NCBI GenBank assembly: GCA_028564675.1
Contig: JAOVVO010000442.1
Location: 1-64,000 of the forward strand
Source of the DNA: Onchocerca lupi
Lineage: Eukaryota; Nematoda; Chromadorea; Rhabditida; Onchocercidae
Length of the DNA stretch: 64,000 bases
Direction: 5' to 3'
In this document: piece by piece, positions 11,501 to 24,005 of the stretch
Layout of the letters: each line of letters begins with the position of its first letter
Position numbering within the stretch: position 1 is the stretch's first letter
Position numbers and translations under genes: made by a program
The notes under the pieces: model-generated
What the model was told of the DNA's origin: nothing
Databases searched by the model: none
What the model saw: only the letters and a program-made list of their open reading frames with translations

Positions 11501-13881
11501 GTCTAGCAAAAGATGTTTCTTTAAAGACAAATCATGACGACGGTAATATCTCATCGAGCATAGGAATCCAGAATTACAATTGGTTCATTATTCTTTCAAC
11601 AGTTTTAATTACTCGAGAAGTGGCACTTATTGGAAGTGTGACATTGCGAATCATTTTTGCCTATATGGACGTCATAAATGCATGCCAAATAATTTGGTAT
11701 TAATAGCAATGTCAGCAAATGTGATTTTAATATGATAAATATGACAGTTAAATACGTGAGAAATTAGTCTCCATGACCAATTTTTTTGATACAGTTTAAC
11801 AAATATAAGAACTTGATAAATATAATTATACCGTGCTTTCAAAAACCAAAAATAACACAATTTAGAATGTGGAATACTCACCTGTGCTTGCAAATCACCT
11901 TTATCGGCCAAATACTTGTAATAATTTAACAAGTTAGAGTCGAGAATCGAATTAGATGAAGAAGTACTGATAGTGTCCTAAAAAAACTGGTCACGAAAAC
12001 GAAAGATAGGAGGAAATGACTGATTGAAAGATACTAATTTTTAAAATTTGTAATGAATATTCAAGGCTTTTCGTTCGCAAAAAAAGTAAAATTAAAAAAA
12101 TTAAAAATGAGAAGCAAAGTGAATCAAGAACTAGATATTTGAAACCTGTTCATCAGGCAATCGGATTCGTTGCATTGCTGTACCACCTGAGATACGAACC
12201 TGCTCATTTACACGTTGAGCCACTTTTCTATACCAAGTAAGTGCACGCTCACAATTTTGTTGCACGGAGATACCCGACCAATGCCGATAACCCTGAAATT
12301 AGCAAAGCAATAAAATTAAGTTCACCATAACTAACCAACAAAAAGACTATTAAAACTATTCTATCTCAATTAAAATTTAAAACAAAAAACAAAGTAAAAA
12401 AACGTACTAAAGCCATCTGAGCCAAAGGATTTCCACCCAAAGCAGAAAAAGTGTAATAAATTAGTGCTTTTGCTTGTGAAGACTCCGGAACGCCTAAACC
12501 AGTAGCATGCATGAATCCTAAAGCTAATTGTGCATCAGCTGATCCACTTGCTGCCAATTCTTCAAATATTGCTCGTGCTTCATCAATATTCCACCTCGTA
12601 TAATCACCGAACAAATATGCATAAGCTAAAAAAGACAACATAATATTCTTATGATAATTTCTCAAACTAAAAAGAAATTTCTCAATATCAAAGAAGTGTG
12701 CCACTGTGATTACGGAATATTTAAATCTTAGGTGTTTTCTATATAAGCGTGATAAATTAAAAGAATTAATAAAAAAACAACGTTACATAAATAGAAACAA
12801 CATTATCTGCATCAATAACTACAAGATAACTAAAAATAATTGCAAACATCTTCGCATGCTTATAATTGTTTAAATTATTGTAAAATAATTATAGTAGGGT
12901 TCTAAGTAATTACATATAATGTACCAATTAACTTCATGGCTTCTTTATGTTTAAGTTGGGCAGCTTCATCCAGAAGTCTATATGCAGCTTTTTTAGCTTC
13001 ACTCGAAGCAGCTCGCTCTTTATCTAGAAATCGCATTGCTGTGCGGTATAATTCATCTCCTCTTTTCTCTGTTTCAGTTTGTTCAACCTCGGTTCTGTAA
13101 TTGGATACTTAAAAACCAAACGATAATTAACAGTGAAACTTGAATACATTAATCTTTATTCGAATCTCTAACAAGTCATCTTTTCCAATGTTTACCGTTT
13201 TGTCACTTTTTCTATTGTAAACTCATCGCCAGCTGATGGCACTGTGGAAACTTCACTTGCCGTGTTCGACATTCTCTCAATATCATCATTTGTAATATCA
13301 TAAGTTGCTAAAAACAAGAATTTTAAATATAAAAACCTTTTTTCTCTTACAACTGTTAGTGTAAGTCCCATAATCAATGTTTAAATGTAATAAAAAAAGT
13401 ATCATTTCATATGTTTCAAGCACAAAATTATCAATCGACAAAATAAGTCGAATATATAAATACCAGGTGACTGTTTTTGACTCATTGTGTCCATCATTTC
13501 TCCTTCATCATTTAGCAACACTAATCTATCAGGGCTTCGTTCTTCCTGAAGACCTCAAAAATATAAAAAACGAATAATGATTGAGAAAGAAACTATTCAC
13601 ATAAGAATCAAATAAAAATAAAGAATGAATCTTCCATAATTCTATAAATCAATCAAATTTAAATGATGAGAGTTAAACGAGTGGAACATTATGGAATAAA
13701 AAAATCTTACTATCGTGTTACTGAATTTTTAACAACCAGAAACTGAAATAACCTTTTTTCCGGATCTCTCATCCTTAACATCGGAATTGGAATTATCATC
13801 TTTCAGTGACGGAGAATTCGATTTAATTCCAAATAAAAGTTGTAAAAAAAATAGCAGAATTGCAACCCACCTTAATATCAT
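8551..13881 (-). CDS. sel-1: SEL-1/SEL1L, ER-associated degradation adaptor
   Basis: ER membrane protein that holds the HRD1 ubiquitin ligase complex and hands misfolded lumenal proteins to it. Fourteen exons: 13881-13753, 13545-13464, 13307-13196, 13094-12925, 12625-12408, 12292-12146, 11977-11882, 10853-10650, 10566-10416, 10271-10161, 10043-9840, 9628-9381, 9065-8943 and 8685-8551. All phases agree, giving 709 aa, close to C. elegans SEL-1. Residues 1-24 are a signal peptide (MILRWVAILLFFLQLLF). From about residue 170 come many Sel1 repeats, for example AQLALGFMHATGLGVPE, GQSGLAIMYMYGKGVKQDYA and AQAMFNLGYMHEQGLG, with SCE-type CHTAVELYKNVAERGRWSER. The last exon carries one membrane helix (YAITLFFGLIIILWMGY) and a very short basic tail. 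The human protein has a long proline-rich tail that is absent here. The identification is secure. Confidence 0.96.
8775..8793. repeat. A19 homopolymer
   Basis: Run of about 19 A in the last sel-1 intron. Confidence 0.9.
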
Positions 13882-13889
13882 TATCGAGA

Positions 13890-13894
13890 ACCTA

Positions 13895-13925
<31 letters not shown>
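13890..13925 (-). promoter_or_regulatory. sel-1 acceptor with a T30 pyrimidine tract
   Basis: Read on the minus strand, about 30 consecutive T (13925-13896) lead into GTAG, and the mRNA would start at 13890, nine bases before the sel-1 ATG. The position fits a spliced-leader acceptor. The uninterrupted T run in place of a mixed tract is unusual and may vary in length between individuals. Confidence 0.6.
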
Positions 13926-13933
<8 letters not shown>

Positions 13934-13935
13934 AC

Positions 13936-13997
13936 ATTTATAGCAAGTCACGAAAACATTTGCTACAATTTATAGCAAGTCACGAAAACATTTGCTA
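13936..13997. repeat. two identical 30-bp direct repeats, each with hairpin ends
   Basis: The same 30 bases occur at 13936-13965 and 13968-13997, two bases apart. Within each copy TAGCAA and TTGCTA flank a short loop, so each could form a small stem. The pair lies just upstream of the sel-1 acceptor and downstream of the possible small gene at 14109-14633. Confidence 0.9.
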
Positions 13998-14108
13998 GAT
14001 AATTTAATTGATATTTAAACAACACGAATATGAATGAAAGTGAGCAGATACCATTTCGAAATCTGCAAGTGAACAAAACAAAATATATGCTTCCCGCTCA
14101 ACATCTAT

Positions 14109-14633
14109 TCAAAGTATTGCTAACTTATTTTCTAACTTCCGCGCAACCGATTCCTTATCTTTAATAGCAGCATGCAGTAGGAAAATTCTGTAAGGTCGTT
14201 GGAGCATACAAAATCAAATGAAGCAAAATAAACATTTTTCATAGAAAACATTTCTTGATTAAAATTCCTTCTTCAAGACAAAAACCATCTAAATTTTAAA
14301 CCACACAAAGAATTTTGAAAATAATAAATGGAAATTACCGAATAATCAAAAAGCATTGGAATTAATTTTCAATTCTCAGAGTGAATACCGACAACTTCCA
14401 TGACAATCTAATATTGGGTCAAAGTTCGACACATTTGTCATTGCATTTTCTTATTATAATGTAAATAAAGTTAAGCGAGAAGAACTGGGAAAGCAAGTAC
14501 TAAGTTCAGAATCGGAAACTTCAGATTCTGAAATCAAATCTGATCCTTCTGGAAACTATAGCAGTAAGAGGCACTTACACTGCTCTATCTTCTCTAATCT
14601 AGTTGCTTCCTGTCTGGGCTGCATAAGCGACAT
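14109..14633 (-). CDS. possible two-exon small protein gene upstream of sel-1
   Basis: Exon 1 (14633-14581) starts with ATG and encodes MSLMQPRQEATRLEKIEQ. Exon 2 (14187-14109) follows a TTACAG acceptor and encodes IFLLHAAIKDKESVARKLEN plus a few residues before TGA. The two parts sum to 44 codons including stop. The donor used (GTGTAA) is two bases before a stronger GTAAGTG; using that one with the acceptor at AAAG|AT would give a 36-residue variant. The peptide is charged and helical. It ends about 220 bases before the sel-1 acceptor, in the same direction, as in nematode operons. I do not recognise a family, and a non-coding leader exon is possible. Confidence 0.35.
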
Positions 14634-16430
14634 TTTAAACAAAAGAAAAAATTCCGAGGTTAGTTCTAGAATGCTTTTGTTTCACGCAATATATATCGGA
14701 GTCATTATCAGTTAACATTTAATGATCAAAAATTGGCGTTTTCTCTCAAATCAGTAACATACTGTCTCTTTCATAATCATAAATTAAATGGGTTAGCAAC
14801 TTTACGGACTTAAACGTTTAGAATACACGCAAGAAAACTCTAAATTACATAAGGGATTGTACAAAGGAATATAACATTTATTAACTGTCCTTCTTCTTGC
14901 ATTCTATTCTTTTCTGTTTTTGTATAATTAACACCTCTTTTCTCTTCCTGTTTAATTCAAACAACTTTGAAACTCATGCGTAATGCAAAAACGACAACAA
15001 AACTTCCAATTCTCCATCATAACTAACATATTTTGAGGAAAAAAGTAAACAATGTGATCTCACTGTGATTTCTTTTGCTATCCAGGAGGTCATTTGAAGA
15101 TCACTGCTCATTAATTAAAAAATAAATGCAAAATGGTGCGGTGAGAGATGAAAAGAAAAAAATAAAGAATATGAATAATCGCTGTGCATCAGAAAATCGG
15201 TAAGCGACCAGTGTTTCGTCAATGAAGACTATTCAAGCATTATTGTCACTATCCTCAGATGGTACTTCGCCAAAAAGTCAATTTAAAATTCTCCCTCCAC
15301 CACCACACAGCTATAAAACTCTGATCTCACCAATCCAACCAATAATAAACTGCCAACGAAGGATATAAATAATAACACGCACTGTCGGCAGAATGATTCT
15401 GCGGAAGACTACACTTATTGCAGCACAATATTTTTCATCCTGTAATATTGCTCCAGTTCTATAGTAAATTAATAAAAGAGGATCTATTGGGATATCTCGG
15501 GGAGAGATTAAATGAGTAGTTGTAATTTTATCAAAGAAAGATTAAGAAACTTCCTTGCTTCCACTGCATTTTATATTTCAGGTCTATGACTAAAAAAAAA
15601 GAAAAAAAAGAAAATAAAAGAAAAAAAATAGAAAAATAAAAGAAAAAAGATAGAAAAAAATATGCTGTGAATGGGGAACTGTATTTATAATCGACAAATG
15701 AATATTTTTACGTAGAAAATTCAAATTAACATCTGGAAATTCAATTCCATTGTACCGAAGTGTTTATTTCATATTCCAGTTTTTCTGTTTGATAAACATC
15801 TGAAGTACTGTTGCACGTCAATTCGACGTAGATGCATTCACCCTCAAAGATATTGTTACAAATTCGGTATTATACTCTTTGTTACTGCGAAATCTACATG
15901 TTGGTGTATATTTCTGTTATTAATGAGCGTTTAGTATTTTCTTGACTTTTCACTTTACTCATATCTATCTTCCATCATCACAGTCCAAAACAAAACCGTC
16001 CTTCAGAGTTAATTTATTCAGCCTTGCTAAAGGATACAGTACTTTCAGCGTTGCAGTTGTTCATTTATGTATAATGCGGAAAAATTTATGTAATAAATTT
16101 GCAATCTCTTTTGGCAGTTACTCTTCGGATAAAGTATCTTTTTCGAAGAAATTAGAGATATTGCCATATCGACAATTTTATTCTAAGTTAGTGCAAGAAA
16201 TATTCTTATAATAGTTTACTTTTGGAGAAGATTTTTTGTAGATTTCTCGGGACGAACATGAACAAGCTCTTCATGAATTATCTCTTCGAAAATTTGACAA
16301 AGAGACAATCCAAAACACGATCCAATATTAGAAGTCAGAGAATCTGTAAACTGCTTGAAGAAAACATTTCATTACACATTATCATGACGACGATACCTCG
16401 ATCATTCTGCGATATAATTACATCCCTCAC

Positions 16431-16581
16431 AAAGCGACAAATAAACGAAAAAGCGCTACAGCGATGCAGGCATCCTCTACACTTATCAATCCTGCAACCA
16501 ACCCAACAGTCCCAGCGTTCTGCCACATGCTAACAGTCTCTACTTGCGATATCGCATCAGTAATAGCCCTCGTCCTCCTAA
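16431..16581 (-). other. GC-richer exon-like patch
   Basis: The patch is much richer in G+C than its surroundings. On the minus strand an acceptor (TTTAGCAG) opens a frame reading RRTRAITDAISQVETVSM, then WQNAGTVGLVAGLISVEDAC and IAVALFRLFVAL, and closes at a GTGAGG donor, as an internal exon would. No partner exon was found. The opposite strand is open too (16464-16646). It could be an exon of an unrecognised gene, an old insertion, or a conserved non-coding element. Confidence 0.25.
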
Positions 16582-17284
16582 CTGCTAAAGCCAGCGCTCA
16601 TTCGAATTCATACTCCCTTTTGTATGAAACAGTGAAGATTGCATAATTGAGACCACGTAGATTCAGTCCGCTTATTCACTTTCATCTGTGACAAGTTGAA
16701 AAAAAGAAGTAGGTATATCTATACAGAAACATGCGTTTATTCGGATGCAACATTGCATCAAAATTTCAAATGCACCAGTGAAGAGAACTTGCAACGTTGT
16801 GTCAAAAGTAACAACGAACAGTTACATTTTTATTTATGTAGATAATTCCTTAAATTATTTCTTTATGGCTATACAAATCTCACCTTAGTTGAAACAATGT
16901 CTTTGCCAAGCCCGCATTATTGCATTACATAAACGAAATCAACTTTTTTCCACCATTCTCATTTTTAAATTTTATTCAAATTTTTAAAAATTTAATTTTT
17001 AATCTAACAGCAACATTTTTTCACTACCTTATACTAAATGAAAAGGCCGGAAAAACTTTGAAGTTAACACAAAAAAAGTAAACAATCGCATGTGAAATCA
17101 TTTGGCAAAGATGTTCGATAAAATAATTAAGAAAAAACGATCTAGAAGCTTAAACTTTCAAGATCGCAATGTGCAGAACCTATCAAATATCGAAATATGC
17201 TATTTGATAGAATCCAAACCATGTGCTATGAAATGGCAAGTCATAATTTAATTTATGGCCTTCTAAAAGAAAAATGCAAGAACG

Positions 17285-17342
17285 ATCAAGAGAAGTGATA
17301 TTATGCGATGTAAAAGTTTATCATAATATTACTTCTCTTGAT
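17285..17342. ncRNA. pre-miRNA-like hairpin
   Basis: The arms 17285-17305 and 17322-17342 are complementary over 21 bases with one mismatch, around a 16-base loop; TGCA pairs extend the stem further out (17275-17278 with 17345-17348). The 3' arm region can also pair with a second near-copy (GATAAACTTCTAC) just downstream, so two mutually exclusive stems are possible. The size fits a microRNA precursor. A short inverted-repeat element is the alternative. Confidence 0.35.
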
Positions 17343-18710
17343 TATGCAATGATAAACTTCTACAGCTCTTCTGCAGCATTATATTGAAATTAAATTAAAT
17401 AAGGAAGAGAAGGCGAAAAAATAATTGTTCTGAAAGATTTATTAGGTTCAGACAATCGATAGAAAAATTTAGTGAGAATGCTACAGGAAAGATAAGCAAT
17501 TTATAGTTATAACTGATCGAAACATTCTCAAATTCCTCTTTTTCCTTCTGCTCTATTCTATTCCTTATTGGTCATCTTTAATATGTAGATATTTTTTACA
17601 TTTGATGGATGATGAAGACATCCAAGCGAACATTTTCTTTGAACGTGAACTTCGAAAACAACATTAAAAGTTGACAGAAAAATACGGAATGTTTAACAAA
17701 TTTTCAGAAAGTACTCAAGTCCGTTTAGATACTGTTTGAAAATGAAGAAAAAAAAAGGAATTGAGCAGGAAGAATGAGATGGTTTTTCACCATATAGCAA
17801 ATTAGTTTAATAAAAGGTATGCATCATAGAAACAACTAGAGATATTATACTTAAGACCGCTCTGAACTTCCAAAATTATAATGTATCTTTTTATTTTGCG
17901 TTCTGTTTTTTTTGAAAATGGATTTTAGATTACAAGAAAAAAGCAAATGCAATATTTTTTAAACATAATGTGATATGTCAGAGTTATTTCCTTGCTTCGT
18001 TTTTCTCAATAATTTTGTGTTAACATTTTTACAACATATCATAATAAACGGAAAAAAGTGTAATTTGACGTAAGTATGGTATAAAAAAAAAGGATGCAAA
18101 TATTGCCATCAGTTTCTTGTCTGGTCCAGTAAGTTATTAGTTTGGTATTGTTGGCTTCATTAATGGTCGTTAATTAATAGCCATTATAATGTTTTTTCTC
18201 ATATCTAAATTTGTTTTCGAAGTGGAAGATAAACAAAATATCTTATTCGTTGCAAAATTGCTTGAAGAACGATTACTATTCAACCACAGTGAGATGTTGT
18301 TCAATGGATGACTTTTATTTGTCATACAGTTCAGATATATAAATGCAATGATTTTAACAATTAGAAAATATGAGATTTCAAATTTATCTATCGTTTAGAT
18401 ACTACCATAAATCTACTTGCAGTGTTAGATTAATATTGTTTTATGAACTTCAGCAACAAGATAATTAGGAAAAATAGTATGGATAATATCGAGTTATCTT
18501 CTTTTTAATTTCTTTAATGTATCTATTGCAGTGAAAATATAAAGAAAGTTTGAGAAAGCATCCATAATTGTGATCTTCAGATAGAGATTAATTAAATGAT
18601 ATATTTGAACAGATGAAACGAGAGTTTAGATGTGAAGCGGCTAATTTAAATAAATATTCAATCACACTTTGATAGAAGGGGAAAATTCCTTTTAAATTTA
18701 TAGGATCCAA

Positions 18711-18891
18711 TCAGATACCAGATATAGTGACGTCCATGTCAGCTCGAATGAACTTATTTATTTCAGTGAAGGCAGCATTGTTCGAAAATTTTAACTGAGA
18801 CGGTCCTCTATGTGATATACTGTCAACAAATCCCAAAAGCTGTAGATTCTGTAATGCGTACTTTGCCACGTCCGTTAAAACATCCATTATC
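18711..18891 (-). CDS. possible exon of an unidentified gene
   Basis: After CTTTTGAAG on the minus strand, an open frame starts at ATG 18887 and reads MDVLTDVAKYALQNLQLLGF and onward for 59 codons to TGA at 18711. A possible donor (GTATCTG) lies just before the stop, and the same frame stays open for 40 more codons after it. A possible first exon (ATG near 19403, reading MTATISEGNDLKVENLKE, donor GTGAGT) lies upstream. No homology is recognised. The plus strand is also open here (18812-19024), so this may be chance. Confidence 0.2.
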
Positions 18892-20674
18892 CTTCAAAAG
18901 AAATTTTTCATTTCAAATCAATTCATCAACAATTTTAAAAGTAATTCAAAACTATCAATTTTTGAAGAACTTAAGATTTGATTTTATTATTCCGTCGCAA
19001 TTTCGTCTCAATGGAAAGCAGTAAAGGTCTCCATCTTTAACATATATATTTGTCTATATCAGATACCTTTCTAACTAACCTTCTTTATTGTCTATAAATT
19101 GAAATTTCTATGAACAGAAATCCAGTTATTTTGGTTCTTAATAGATATTGAATTCTGCCGCTCTATTTTTATGAATTAAAAGGAACTGATGAATTACATC
19201 TGAAAGTGATCTTTAGCTGATCGAACTATTTTTGTTAGTATTTCTCACATATACGTCATAACTATGCAGAAGATTGTAAAATAGACTAATCCTTAAACTG
19301 AATTTGTGACATGTCTTCCTATTTTAATGATTAGCATGACTCACGTCTCTTTCAAATTCTCAACTTTCAAATCGTTGCCTTCACTTATTGTTGCTGTCAT
19401 TTTTTCAGTGAAAAAATGAATTTTCCCATCCGATACTGCAATTTTTATCGAACTTTTTGTTTGGATAGCTGGAAAATTTGTTCTTTAGAAATTGAGAAAA
19501 GGACAGTGTCACATGTTTCCTAATCTTTATATCCACAAATGACATGTTTGTTTCTATTTGTTGTGTATTTAGTAGTAAAAACTCCACGACAACTTACTGT
19601 GTATAATAAATTGTCTTCATCGATACAGTTTACACAATTTGTTTACGTACTATAGATGGAGGGATAAGTGGCTTCAACAAACAATATAGTCAATGATGAC
19701 AATGATGATAGGAAGTGAGTGAATCAAAAAGAGGAAAATGCAATAAAAATGAAGTGTGGCGAGTAGATGCATTCTTATTATTGGGTTAATTTCTTCGGTT
19801 AATTTCTTGATTAATTGTTTCCGGCAAAATTGGTAATCAGTTATTCAGTTAGTGTCTCAATTACAGTAACTCAATCAATTACAGATTGGCGAAATTTGCA
19901 ACGAAGTCAGCTTATCTATGAGTACCATAAAAGTAGGCTATCTTTCTCAACACAGCGGTGACTCTTATTGATCTTCATTAAAAATCACGAGATTAATCAG
20001 ATTTATAAAAATTTACTTAGCTCTGCCAGTTTAAGACTGTTGGATTTTCTTGGTGATTGATAAAAAACGATTTTCATGCTTGTTTTTAAATCAAATCCAT
20101 TTTTGGTAGCATATAGAAACGGTGCTTTTACGAGATAAATATCCAGATCAACTGAATGTTTATAATTCATACTCGGATTACTAACTTTTCTGACACAGTT
20201 CTTTGTTCCTGTACAACTGCAAATTATAAATCATTTAGAGTTGTAATTGTTAGAAAACATTTAAAAATTTGGGGTAAAATGATTATTACAAAGGAATTTA
20301 AGGTCTTTTTAGCAAATGATAAGTTAAAATATAAAATATAAGCTAAATAATTTCAAAAATTGGTGATATTTTGAAAATATTTTAACTAATGAAGTGAGCA
20401 TGAGGCACATAGAGACTCTATTGTCAATTTTATTTTATACTTTTTTTTTTTTGAGCTTCACTTTTAATGACTTACTTAATGTTAAAAAAGTCATGAAATT
20501 GGTTATTGTTTGCTATATACACATGACTGTTATTTTTCTCATATCGCGTTTTCAGATAACAGTTTATCACAGGCTCGCCAAGCCATGTTGTGAGCATATG
20601 ATTTGACCCTGTTTGTCCTGCAATAATTTCGAACATTAGAGAAATGAAATTTAAATTTTTCCAAATAGTCTCTA

Positions 20675-23242
20675 TCAAGAAGTAATATTCGCTTTCATGT
20701 TGAAACATAACCAAAAAAAAAAATATAAGAGTGGAAAGAGAAGCGTAGAAGTGGAAGAGGAAAGAGAGATATGGAATGGAAAGAAAGTTTCTGAATCGAT
20801 TTTAGGAGGCGATCCGAGTAATGATGGATTGACGGTCGGAATATCTGAACTGTAAGTGATTCCTTCAGCTGCATCCATAATCTAACAAGAAAGCAAGAAA
20901 TGAAAAGTGGGATTGAATATATCATAAATTTATATCAATAGATTAATGTAAATGAGCGTTCAAAAAAGTAACACATAGGTAATCGAAGTAAATATGTGAA
21001 CATCCACATTCACGTCACTGTTTTAATTGAATATCTCACTGATTCTATCGCTCTGATTTTGAGAAACAATCTGAGAGTGTTAGCTGTCAAATCATTTGCT
21101 CAATTTACTGCTGAAAAGAGATCAACAGTAGGCTGGTATTTCAAGTTGAAGCAATTTATTTGATAAACAATTATGGGAATCACACTAACGATCATTGATT
21201 TTTTTTGACTGCAAATTGCACTTTGATTTTCCGAAAGACAGATAAGCATGGAAATCGAGTTGAAGGAAATTTTCTGTTATCTTGGGATTATCCTGAAATC
21301 ACTAATTTTTTTAGCTACAGTATCAGAATCGTTCTGTAAAAAATTTCATCGTTAATGAAATCTTTTCGGAAGCAATCAAAATCCTTCTTTGTTGATGAAT
21401 CAATTATATCTGCATCTTTTGCTTTTAATAATTTTGGTTATCATGCAAACGTGTGTAGATTCCGATAAATGTTAATAGAAAGATAATGGTAAGTTTTTGA
21501 AGGTACCAGTAAATGTTGATTAAAGTATATATTATCGACTAAGATTTGCTCGTGAGGTAACCACAGCCATTTGTTTACTGCTTGAATATTATCTTGCACG
21601 TGTTTACAGATCTGAAAGTATCAGATTGTGGATAATCCTGAATTCGATATTTTATTTAATATAGTGGAGATTGCTTAAAGTCCGTCTTTGAGTTTATCCT
21701 GAGAGATTATGGAGCATCAACTTAATCAGTGGACAGAGAAAAGAAAGCGGTAAGTCTGAATTTTCTTGCTTTATCTTCTTGGGCTCCTTTCTGGCTTACA
21801 TTCCAACTAAGCCATGAGAATTCTGAAATACTGTTGCGATAATCTAGGGATAATGACAACTGAATATTTACAAACTTCCATAAACAAAACCCAATGAAAA
21901 AAGCCTACTATTTTAATACTGAATTATTTAAATCAGCAATATTTCAACTTTTTGATAATGGAAGTTAAATAATATTCCTTCATTTGTTATTTACAAATAT
22001 CAAAAATGGCTAAATAACCTCTTTTTGTAGAGATTTTTTAATGTCATCCTGAACCCCACCGGTAAAATGATTTACAATCCAAGCTCCTAGTCCTCCATAT
22101 AGGTTCAAATTTAGATATCCAATCTTCATTTGGCATTCTTCAACATATATTTGAGGTTTTCCTTGTTTTGACAAGATGTTTATTCGCATAAATGGTTTGG
22201 CATCACTTATTTCGAGCAACAAGTCACCCGAAAAATGCATCTAAACGAACTCAAAAAATTAGTACTTAAATAAAAGTTTAAAAAATTTTCGAACAACTTC
22301 AGACAAGAATAGGAATGAAACAGTAATTTTATAAATTTTCCCCCAAATATTTCCTTAAATATGAACACTTATTCTATTTAATATGCCGAGTAAAAAAAGC
22401 CAATACTTAACACTTGAAATACAAATTGGATATAATGAATACAAATTATTTTCAAAGAATTTTTTGAAGAATCAAAAAATTTGAACTTTTAATGACATCA
22501 GAATTGAAAACTCTAAGGAAAAGTTTATAACTTACAGTCCAAAGAAATCTATATGCAACATTCCAAGAACCAGTTATTGATGTGGAACTACCGCTGCCAC
22601 TGAACATGATGCCATTTGGAGCAATCGGAGAAATGACCATTTCAGGGCTTTTAAATGAATTCATTTTCAAGTTTTTTATATCAGCTGTTCCTGATCCAAA
22701 TGATACGGTCATTGAAGGCAATTTCAGCAATTTCACTTTGTTTTGCAACTAAATTTGCTAATAGATTTCGAAATATTGCAACACCAAAGTACATGAAGAA
22801 AACAGAATGAAAATTTTCGGAATTGATTGTTGTGATTATTACTTGCCAAACAACGTGAACAATTGCAATGTTTTTTTAATTTGAATGACAAATTGAGTGT
22901 CGGCAATCACAATAGAATCAGGAAAATTTTTGAACATCATCTATTATTTATATCGTTAACATCATTTGTTATCATTTTGCACCTATTGCGTAACATGTCA
23001 TTATCCAACAAGCATTTGGCAGTCAAAAGATAAAGCTTTGAAAAAAAACTTTTTTTGAACTTTTGAAAAACTTTTTTTCAGAAAAACAAATCAGATGATC
23101 AAGAAATTCTGGAACTTACAGCATTTTTTAAGACTAAACCGAAATTTTTGAAACCTTTCTGGTTGAGTTTTATGCGTAGTGTTGGCTCACCATCGATGCA
23201 ACTAATGAAGATTTGAACAAATAGTAGGAATTGTATTCGCAT
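20675..23242 (-). CDS. BPI/LBP-family protein with N-terminal barrel only
   Basis: Secreted or membrane-tethered lipid-binding protein of the BPI/LBP/CETP family. Exons: 23242-23120, 22748-22536, 22240-22019, 21611-21507 and probably 20881-20675; all are in phase 0, total 289 aa. Residues 1-18 are a signal peptide (MRIQFLLFVQIFISCIDG). LRIKLNQKGFKNFGLVLKNA is the typical start of the family's N-terminal barrel. Cys148 and Cys188 match the conserved disulphide, with the same 40-residue spacing as in human BPI. The last exon reads IMDAAEGITYSSDIPTVNPS and ends in a hydrophobic stretch (LLFPLLYFFFWLCF) before TGA. No exons for the C-terminal barrel were found, unlike its neighbour at 25931-29924, which shares exon layout including a 222-base third exon. 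The last exon is the least certain part. Confidence 0.75.
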
Positions 23243-24005
23243 TCTACTATTCTGAAAGATTTCGGTAATTATTTTATGACTCTAAAATTCCATTCAATCT
23301 GCATTTGATTCGCAACAACAATAATAGAAATGTTGTTGCAGAACTTCTGAACTTCGAATTTTTGGCTTTATAAAAGATTCAGTAAAGACGGTTATTTTCT
23401 TGAATTTTCGCTATTTGCGGCTACGGTTGATAAAGTCCTTGTTTTGCGTGTTGCCATAGTTTGAAATGTAGAAGTTTCGGTTTAATTCATCTAGAACGAA
23501 ATAAAAATGACGAGTATTCATTTGCTGTATTTAAAATATTTTTTCAGTAAAACAATAGTCACAAAAGTTGGTCTGTTTCGTCTATTCAAGCTGTTTTGTC
23601 CATACATAAGTCAAAATTGTTGATCTTAATTCGCAAATTATTTGTACTTTGATGTATTGAAATTCTATACTTTTTGCTTTGTATACTATATATTTTCTCC
23701 CAGAATAATTAAAACTTAAATTTTTTGCTTAAATTTCAACTTAAGCTTTTACTGCAGAATTTTTTATGCTTATATTTTTTTTCAGTGAAACGAAGGAAAA
23801 AAATTACTGAAACTAATGGAGAAGAGAACAAATCGAAACAAGTAAACAATTTTTTCTTTTTTTGATTTTTTTTTCAATTTTTTCAATTTATGAGATGAGT
23901 GTAAATACTGTAAAAGTATTCAAATACAATCGTTTGAAGTAAAAAATGAAAAAAAAAAGCGACTGAGAGAACTATTTTTACATAACTACATTAATTGTTT
24001 TGTTA

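Larger units (their letters stand above)
14634..20674. other. 6 kb without a confident gene
   Basis: Mostly AT-rich DNA. It holds a hairpin (17285-17342), a GC-richer coding-like patch (16431-16581) and a possible exon (18711-18891), all described separately. A low-complexity A/G stretch lies at about 15592-15660. Open frames at 15942-16211 and 16222-16533 on the plus strand have no splice or family support. Confidence 0.55.

Noticed and set aside
13787..13975. Plus-strand frame with a poly-lysine run.
   Set aside because: It is antisense to sel-1 exon 1 and reads through the A30 tract; a low-complexity artefact.
18812..19024. Plus-strand frame of 70 codons (VIYCQQIPKAVDSVMRTLPR).
   Set aside because: No ATG at its start and no splice partners; it is antisense to an equally weak minus-strand frame. 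Not enough to call a gene.
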